Shown here: positions 57,104-64,000 of the stretch, in pieces | How the letters are laid out: every line of letters begins with the position of its first letter | Position numbering within the stretch: the stretch's first letter is position 1 | Made by a program: the position numbers and the translations under genes | The notes under the pieces: model-generated | What the model was told of the DNA's origin: nothing | Seen by the model: the letters and a program-made list of their open reading frames with translations, nothing else | The model's database searches: none | From: Hexactinellida sp. DTS-2022 | Taxonomy: Eukaryota > Porifera > Hexactinellida | Direction: 5' to 3' | Assembly: GCA_028753945.1 (NCBI GenBank) | Contig: JAPNXP010000014.1 | Span: forward strand, 4,216,001 to 4,280,000 | DNA length: 64,000 nucleotides

Positions 57104-57826
57104 CTTTCCCGCCAAGTCATCCACGCCTCAAGGTGACAAGAACCATTTGTTAATTGGTCCGAGTCACAAGGAACGGTAGATAAATTTGAGGTTTGTTTCT
57201 ATCATAAAGGATCTTGAGTTTAATGCCATTCATTCAATATGTATTGATAATAAATTATATTATTAGTTATTTATTTTAGCAATGGTATCCATGGTTGGTT
57301 GAGTTGAGTCAACAAATTCCTTATATTATATTATTTTAGTTAATCGATTGTATAGTAATACTAGAATTAAATAGATGCCAGCTGGAATTTATAAGTTAAA
57401 TCAATATAATTATCGCAAGTTGAAACAATAGAGTAAGATTTAACAAGTTAAATCAATATAATTATTACAAGTTGAAACTATGGAAATTGATTTAACACTT
57501 TTACAGAAATTGAAGTGTGAGTAAACAAAGAAATTTTAACCCCCATTAATGGCAGAAATTAAACCCTTTATTGAAAATATTCTTCCCCTATCAGACGCAG
57601 AATTTTATGGTGAATCCAAATGTGAAATAAAAATTGGGGGTTTAGTAAAACATTTTTTGAGTTATGGATCAGACAAATTTTGAAAGATGTTAAAGATGTG
57701 CCCAAAATTTGTTAGTAAAAATCGTAACCCCAGGTGCAAATTAGACGTCGACTCCGAACCTACATGCCAAGTTTCAGCCCTCAATGTATTCAGGTGTGGC
57801 CAGGGCGCATGCTACGGAGAATAAAA

Positions 57827-57950
57827 AAATCCAAAATTGCAGCTATGCCGACGCATGTTCCTTTGGTGGCACTATATTTTGGTGGTGGTTTATTGATAGT
57901 GCCTCCAATGGGACATGCTATCAGCACAGCTGCAATTTGGATTTTTTTTT
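57827..57950. repeat. SL hairpin H10
   Basis: GCAGCTATGCCGACGCATG with GCTATCAGCACAGCTGC; flanked by GGGCGCATGCTACGGAGAA. Confidence 0.8.
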
Positions 57951-58673
57951 TTCGCCATGTCATCATCACTATGAAGGTGTTAAAATATTTCAAAAGGTGT
58001 TACAGAAGGCATCGACCCTTAGAGTGGCGGAAGTTTCCATTTAGTTCACTTCATTTTAGAGATATTCAAGTTTGAGTAGAATATAATAGCTGATGACTCA
58101 GCATTTTTTATATGAGTGATGGGTCATCACCCAACATCAACTAACCCATTTTAAATGTCGAATTAACAAAATTGTAAAACACATTTTTTTAACGATGTCA
58201 TCATCACCTCAAGGTGTCAATACCCATTTGTAGAGGTGTTACGTGGCATAAGGATCAATTGATAAATTGGAAGTTTGTTTCTATCTTATTTGAATTCTGA
58301 GATTTATGATATTTAATTAATTAGTATAAATAATTATTAATATTATTTATAATATAACACCAATTCCAATGTCAACTTACAATTATTAAGTTAAATTATT
58401 TTGTCATAAATAATTAATTAATTAATTGGTTATCAAATTTCAATTCCGCACACTCGATAACCCCTAATACACAAATTGGAAGCATCTATATAAGTCATAT
58501 ACTGACTGAATTAATTATAATTAATTACGTCAGTCTATTAACAGTGCAAGAATATTCTCGCAGAAATAAATATAATCATTTAATCTGTCGTTGTTGTGGA
58601 ATGTAAAATCTTAGGTTTCAATTAGAAAATAGAAGCCTACTCGATCTCACAAGTTGAATCAATATAATTATTA

Positions 58674-59520
58674 CAAGTTGAAACAACGGAATTAGATTTC
58701 ACAGTTTTACTGAAATTGAAGTGTGAGTAAACAAAGAAATTTCAACCCCCATTTATGGCAGAAATAAAACTCTTTATTAAAAGTTTTCTTCTCCCATCAG
58801 ACGCAGAATTTTATGGTGAATCCAAATGTGAAATAAAATTTGGGGGTTTAGTAAAATATTTTTTGAGTTATGGACCAGACAAATTTTTAAAGGTGTTAAA
58901 GATGTGTCAAAAATTTGTTAACGAAAAGTCGTAACCCCAGGTGCAAATTAGACGGTCCCATCGCACCTACATGCCAAGTTTAAGCCCATCAACTATGAAG
59001 CTCTGGCCAGGGCACCGTCTACGGAGAAAAAAAATAATCCAAAATTGCAGCCTGTGCCGACAGCATGTTCCTTTGGAGGCACTATCAAAAAACCACCACC
59101 AAAATATAGTGCCACCAAAGGAACATGCGTCGGCACAGGCTGCAATTTTGGATTTTTTTTTCTTCTCCGTAGACGGTGCCCTGGCCAGAGCTTTATAGTT
59201 GATGGGCTTAAACTTGGCATGTAGGTGCGATGGGACCGTCTAATTTGCACCTGGGGTTACGATTTTTGATTAAGAAATTTTTGACACATCTTTAACACCT
59301 TTCAAAATTTGTCTGGTCCATAACTCAAAAGATGTTTTACTAAACCCCCAATTTTTATTTCACATTTGGATTCGCCATAAAATTCTGCGTCTGATGGGAG
59401 AATCAATTTTTCAATAAAGGGGTCAATTTCTGCCATAAATGGGGGTTGAAATTTCTTTGTTTACTCACACTTCAATTTCAGTAAAACTGTGAAAACTAAT
59501 TCTATTGTTTCAACTTGTAA
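58674..59520. mobile_element. Palindrome FB-F, 850 bp, centred on hairpin H11
   Basis: Symmetric about 59097: CAAGTTGAAAC... at 58674 mirrors ...GTTTCAACTTG at 59520. Passes through GTGTGAGTAAACAAAGAAAT, GGTGCAAATTAGACGG and GCCAGGGCACCGTCTACGGA. The centre (59036-59157) is SL hairpin H11, so this is the most complete symmetric form of the SL repeat. No ORF. Confidence 0.88.
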
Positions 59521-59880
59521 TAATTATATTGATTTAACTTGTTAAATCCTACTCTAGTGATTCAACTTGCGATAATTATATTGATTTAACTTATAAATTC
59601 CAGCTGGCTTCTATTTAATTCTAGTACTATTACTATACAATGGATTAAATATATAATATAATATAAGGAATTTGTTGCCTCAACTCAACCAACCATGGAT
59701 AACATTGCTAAAATAAATAACTAATAATATAACTTATTATCAATACATAATGAATGAATGGCATTAAACTCAAGATGGTTTATGATAGAAACTAACTTCA
59801 AATTTATCTACCGTTCCTTGTGACTCCGACCAATTAACAAATGGTTCTTCACACCTTGATGACTGTGAAGTTGGCTTAGT

Positions 59881-60880
59881 ATTCGACCAGGCTCACTTCA
59901 GTCAGATATTTGACTCACTTCTAGTTATTAGATTTAAATTAATTTAGTGTCGTTCGAAAGAGGAGATACGGAGGTTTCCCGTGATATTATTTATTTTTAA
60001 ATTTTTTAACTTTCAGTTGGTTATTTTTATCATACAAAAATCACATTCTCAAAATTTGTTTATAATTCTGAAAATTTGTTATCATACTTTGGAGAGTTGG
60101 AGGTTTATGTGATTTAATTTTTATTTAAAATTTCTCAAAAATTTTGGAGTTATAAACATTCAAACTTGAAGTTGGGAAAAAGAGTGGAAGTAGAATTTTG
60201 AAAAGTCCATTGAGTATGCTTAGTCCAAAGTGTCAATTCCTATCCAATATCAACCTGAATCTAATTTATTTTGATATCGTTCGTTAGAGGAGACACGGAG
60301 GTTTACCTCAATGCCATTAGATTCTCAAATATTCCCTTTATAACAGATAAATAACTCCTTTAAAAATGGCGTAAATCTCTGTTTTTATTGTATTATCTTT
60401 TCAAACTTTGAGCTCAATTTTCCGAGATAAAATTGAACCAGAATCGATTCAAACTTTACAGGTACTTTCTCTGATATATTATTATTCTATCCCCAGAAAA
60501 AAAAACAGGGGTCGCTAGTCATTTCTTTCAGAATTTTTTAATTTCTTGGACAGCAATAGCTAATTGTTTAAATTTTCAATATTCATACTTTAGTTTATAA
60601 TAGCTCAGTATACAAGTATGCACCTATAGCCCTAAATGGTATTTCCCACAAGTCTAATTTGCGTCACACATTCGTTAGTTCCACTTACAAATTTAGCTGT
60701 TACGCATTTAGGCTATTCTTAGAATATTTAAGCCTCGACTCAGGCTAGGAGGAGATTTCGAACTTTACATTCATTGCTTTTTTTCATCACTCTTTCAAAC
60801 TTTTCCTTGATTCTTCTACAATTATTTCTTGAACTTTAGTTCTTTTCTACAATTATTTATTGATTCATTATTCTCTCTCA
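59881..60880 (+). promoter_or_regulatory. 5' flank of the DDE transposase gene with a direct repeat
   Basis: TCGTTCGAAAGAGGAGATAC at about 59950 and TCGTTCGTTAGAGGAGACAC at about 60277 are 327 bp apart; both continue GGAGGTTTMCC. A pyrimidine-rich leader (60780-60880) precedes the ATG. No TATA box was assigned. Confidence 0.4.
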
Positions 60881-61100
60881 ATGATTTCTATTGAATTGTG
60901 GCGTGCTCACATCGGATTGCATTGCAGCCGTAGATGCAATAGTACCCATCATCGTCATCAATCAACAGACCAAACTGATTCATCTGTTTCGATCATCTCG
61001 GCTTTTATTGCATGTATAGTAGCCATTCTACTCGTCATTGGTGGCATCGAGATCAATCCTGGGCCTATCACCCCAACTCAAGATACTCATCACGAACGAG
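60881..61100 (+). CDS. DDE transposase family, exon 1 with 2A-like motif
   Basis: ATG at 60881 (MISIELWRAHIG). The exon encodes a hydrophobic stretch, SIISAFIACIVAILLVIGG, followed by IEINPGP. The NPGP ending after a hydrophobic run matches 2A-like ribosome-skipping peptides (usual core D-x-E-x-N-P-G-P), here with G in place of D. Ends phase 1 at donor CGAG/GTAATT and joins exon 2 as HHER then ELPTEIK. If active, skipping would release the N-terminal ~48 residues; otherwise it could be a membrane or signal segment. Confidence 0.65.
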
Positions 61101-61158
61101 GTAATTTTGACTTATATATGTTATGGATAAGAATAACCTTTATTGTTATTTTTTTTAG
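61101..61158 (+). other. 58-bp intron
   Basis: GTAATTTT...TATTTTTTTTAG, with the frame kept across the join and a stop-free product. An open frame read through its 3' half has no ATG. Confidence 0.7.
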
Positions 61159-64000
61159 AACTACCAACTGAGATCAAATCTTTTGTCGACGCACTCCTCT
61201 CCACAACACTATCATTCGAACAATTGATCCAGTCCCTGTCTGCAAGCTACAGTTCGCCCAGTTCCATTTGGGGTTCCATTTGTAAGAAAGTCTACTTGCG
61301 TAACAAGCCTGATAAGAGACATAGCTTGTACTTGAAGTGGAAAAATAATTCTTATGACGTAAGAACCCTGGTGAGGGATGCTTTGAGCGAAGTTAAGCCT
61401 TCAGTAAGTCCCCCTAGTTCGGAGGAGCAATTTCACGTGAGTTATAGTCTTAGTAACTTAACTATTCAGAGCAGAGCATCATTGGTAACTTCCACAATTC
61501 TTAAGGAACTAAGTTTAAGTGTAGCTGCTTGTTTCGATTTATTTTCGTCATTCGATAACTTAGATTTAAACAAACTTGAATTGAATGTAGTTGACGATAA
61601 ACTTCTTATTGTGTGGGCATCTTCTGCATCTGACCAAGCTGTGTATGACCGGTTGAAGAGAGATTCTCAGAATACAAATCTTAGTTCTCTGAATAGTGAA
61701 GGTCACGACGCGTATTACATGTTCAATACAACTGAATGCCAGTTATGGGTAGACGGTGCTATGTTTTATGGATTAATTAATCCACAAAATGTTTCTGGTT
61801 TTTTACAATTCGAGGAAATGTGCTATTTTGAGGAGTGTTTTGATTTTATTACCACGATTGTAAATACTTATTGTAAAAGCTTTGTGGAATGTACTCCTTT
61901 ATTGTTTTTGTGGTTGTCTGAAGTACAGCTTGAATGTAGTTTCTTGTATCAAATGTTTGGTAAGAAATATGTGTTTTTAAGTGGAGATGACTTGAGTCTT
62001 TTTATAACTTGGGTAAAGGTGTTGAGAGATGAGTACAATGCTAATGGTGTTAAGTGTTTAGAAAGTAAGTGTACTGATTTTAGTGTTAGAGTTGAAAGTG
62101 AATTTAGTGAACCACTTCCTCGTTCTCACGATGTGCCTGATAGTAAAACTGACAACTTTGAAACACAAATGGTGATAGAAAGTTCTGAGATTGAAGTTCT
62201 AAGTAGTACGAGCAGTAGTGACTGTGGGGAGTTTTATCTCGAACTGAGTGAGTGGGATAATATTTGTATTACCAATTCTACTGGTAAAACTTCATTGGTT
62301 AGTAATTGGACTAATGTTTTTGCTGAAAATTTTAGAGATTTAGCCCCAATGTGTGTTTTGAAGTTTGTAAATTATTGGTTGAAGAAACCTGATAGTCGCA
62401 AGGGTAATAGTCCTTTCTTCAGAGCTAGAGCGTATTGTAAGTTTGAAAATTGTCGATCTTATATCTTCTATATTGATGATGCACTAAATTTGGTAGATAA
62501 TGACATACTTGTCAAGATTTACTCAGAAGGATATTTGTCACTTCAACACACAGATGGACAGAGTGCACATAGTCGCCATCTTTCTTGCAGTGAGCGTAGT
62601 AAAATGGGAGAATTATTAGTTAATAATTCGGTTAGTAAAATTTATAATAAACAGTTTAATAATTCAAGTAATCTTGGTCTCTGTTATGGTAATTTTACTT
62701 CTCTTAAATCACAAGATTGTTTGCGGAAAGTTAAAGCTGAATTGAAATCTAAGGAGCGATTTTCTAATTTATATATGGAAGATATAACAGCAACCCAGCA
62801 GTATTTCCGTTATCTACTTCCTGAATCCCCCCTACCAGGCTATGTCCAGTATTTCGTACAGGATCCTTTCATTATTCATGTGTATTCTTATAAGCAGCTG
62901 GAAATTCTAAAACTAATGAATAGTAAAGATATTGTCTTGAATTTAGATGCGACTGGTTCTCTTATTTCTAAACCCCCTTCCTGTTCTAAGAAAATATATT
63001 ACTATGCCCTTACAATACAACACCCGGAGTTTTCCACTAGTCCCATCCCATTAGCTGAAATGATTAGTAGCGATCATAGCACCGCTGAGATCTCACACTT
63101 CCTGAATAAATGGTGTTTGAGTGTAAAATTATTTAACACAATGGAGTTAAAAATTAAGAAGGTTGAGATAGATTTTAGTTGGGCTATGATGCACAGTACA
63201 TGTTTAGCGTTTAACAAATTTACTATTTTTCATTATCTCCAATATTGTTGGGAATTTATAGCTAATAGTGAGAACTTAGGTGTTATAACAGTCCTCCATC
63301 TCTGCTCGGCTCATATCATGCACAGAATTAGTTATAATTTAAATAAGAAATTCAAATTAGAAAAGGACTTAAAAAGATTAATATTGCATGTATTTGGTCG
63401 TATGGTTAATTGTAAACAAATGGATGAAATTAATCAACTTTTCGGGTTAATTTGTTATATTTTGTGTAGTAAGAAGCAAACTAGTGTTTATTGCACTAAA
63501 TTAAACAAACTAGAAGAATGTATTAGGGCGAAGATTAATGTTAGTAATGATGTTCCCAATGAATTCGAGGATGAGACTGAAGTTAAGAGTAATGCTGTAA
63601 CTTACAGAGAGAAATCCCCTTTTGGCAGACATTTTGAAATGATTTATCGTAATACCTTAGTCTCAATAAGCGAATTCGACAATAATTCGCAACTTGATCC
63701 TAGTGTATCTTATAACCCCCAGAAAGTGGAATTTCTTCTAACGTATTATATGCCATTGTTACCGTTGTGGAGTGGGATAATTTTATGTACAGTTAATTCG
63801 TCAGAGAATGCAACAGACAGTAATGCGATTGTTGAGAATTGGTTCAGAATTGTTAAACACAGCATATTTAATTGAGAGACCGGGATACGAGCTGCTGATT
63901 TCATCAGAACAGTTTATAATAACATAGACGATAGGATCGCGGCGTTTAAATTTGCTTTCACTCCACTGGCTCATAAAGTGTTTAAAGTTAAGAAGAGATT
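61159..64000 (+). CDS. Unclassified DDE-type transposase, exon 2; one in-frame TGA; runs off the window
   Basis: Over 900 codons. N-terminal ~400 residues show no known domain; CKFENC (near 62445) and HSRHLSC (near 62575) may bind zinc. Catalytic-type blocks: IVLNLDATGSL (D, 62946), PIPLAEMISSDHSTAEISHF, VEIDFSWAMMHSTC (D, about 63170), VLHLCSAHIMHRI (Cys/His, about 63305), YREKSPFGRHF, LLPLWSGIIL and NAIVENWFRIVKH (E, about 63836). This D...D...CxxH...E order suggests an RNase-H-fold transposase of MULE-like or KDZ-like type, unplaced. TGA at 63873-63875 interrupts it, but the same frame continues GIRAADFIRTVYNNIDD and FKFAFTPLAHKVFK to the window edge. That matches the end of the copy at 35873. 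An OTU gene would be expected just beyond 64000. Confidence 0.72.

Larger units (their letters stand above)
54733..59880. repeat. SL repeat cluster, right
   Basis: Blocks as in the left cluster. Two head-to-tail ~1.2-kb units (about 55020-56225 and 56226-56910) are in the same orientation, each with a hairpin. Inverted units follow with H9-H11. The distal arm at 57115-57480 and 59520-59880 carries CCAGCTGGCTTCTATTTAAT in opposite directions. No gene seen. Confidence 0.75.

Noticed and set aside
57734..59250. Several open frames of 65-115 codons around SL hairpins as secreted or Cys-rich peptides
   Set aside because: They read through hairpin stems, occur on both strands of the same palindrome and change frame between copies.

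Overview
AT-rich animal genomic DNA with spliceosomal introns, a diverged metazoan-like housekeeping gene and a very dense load of DNA transposons. The lineage cannot be fixed from the sequence; divergence of the one host gene suggests a fast-evolving invertebrate. No rRNA, tRNA, CRISPR array or bacterial-type operon was seen.

Host gene. Four minus-strand exons with consensus splice sites and phase-0 junctions (A 46069-46317, B 38798-39094, C 38194-38421, D 5278-5502) encode the first ~333 residues of translation initiation factor eIF3 subunit d. The rest of the gene lies off the left edge. Its introns are about 7.0, 0.4 and 32.7 kb and hold most of the transposons described here, so 5-46 kb is effectively one transposon-filled gene. 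Exon A begins exactly at the ATG after a splice acceptor.

Layout. 1-5.2 kb: a 1-kb foldback (FB-A) and a nested AATC-rich hAT-like element. 5.2-7.6 kb: eIF3d exon D, a three-deep nest (hAT in hAT in mariner-type MITE) and a two-deep hAT nest. 7.6-14.3 kb: copies of a ~1.2-kb repeat with a central 120-bp hairpin (called SL here). 14.3-17.8 kb: hAT and THAP/P-element transposase remnants. 17.8-19.5 kb: foldback FB-B. 19.5-30 kb: an old integrase+OTU element invaded by an intact-ended Ginger-like element (19911-23812; integrase plus a deubiquitinase-like second ORF), by a MULE with a FLYWCH-transposase-RING protein (25009-27766), and by foldback FB-C. 30.2-36.8 kb: a FB-A half copy, then a decayed copy of an unclassified DDE-type transposase with an OTU protease, split by the 3-kb TA-flanked foldback FB-D. 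37.6-46.3 kb: eIF3d exons C, B and A, the near-perfect 1.62-kb palindrome FB-E, and several MITEs. 46.4-49.6 kb: hAT and piggyBac-type MITEs plus an SL copy. 49640-54732: a 5.1-kb element with ~780-bp inverted arms around a five-exon transposase-like gene. 54.7-59.9 kb: more SL repeats and an 850-bp palindrome (FB-F). 60.9-64.0 kb: the best copy of the same DDE family as at 31.4-36.8 kb, with a 58-bp intron, a 2A-like peptide near its N-terminus and one in-frame TGA.

Most notable: (1) the DDE(+OTU) family seen twice; (2) five otherwise different foldback elements that keep one ~40-bp core resembling TEAD (MCAT) and RFX (X-box) sites; (3) protease or RING domains carried by several transposons; (4) the eIF3d gene stretched over at least 41 kb. 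Family assignments come from motif recognition only; no database search was run.
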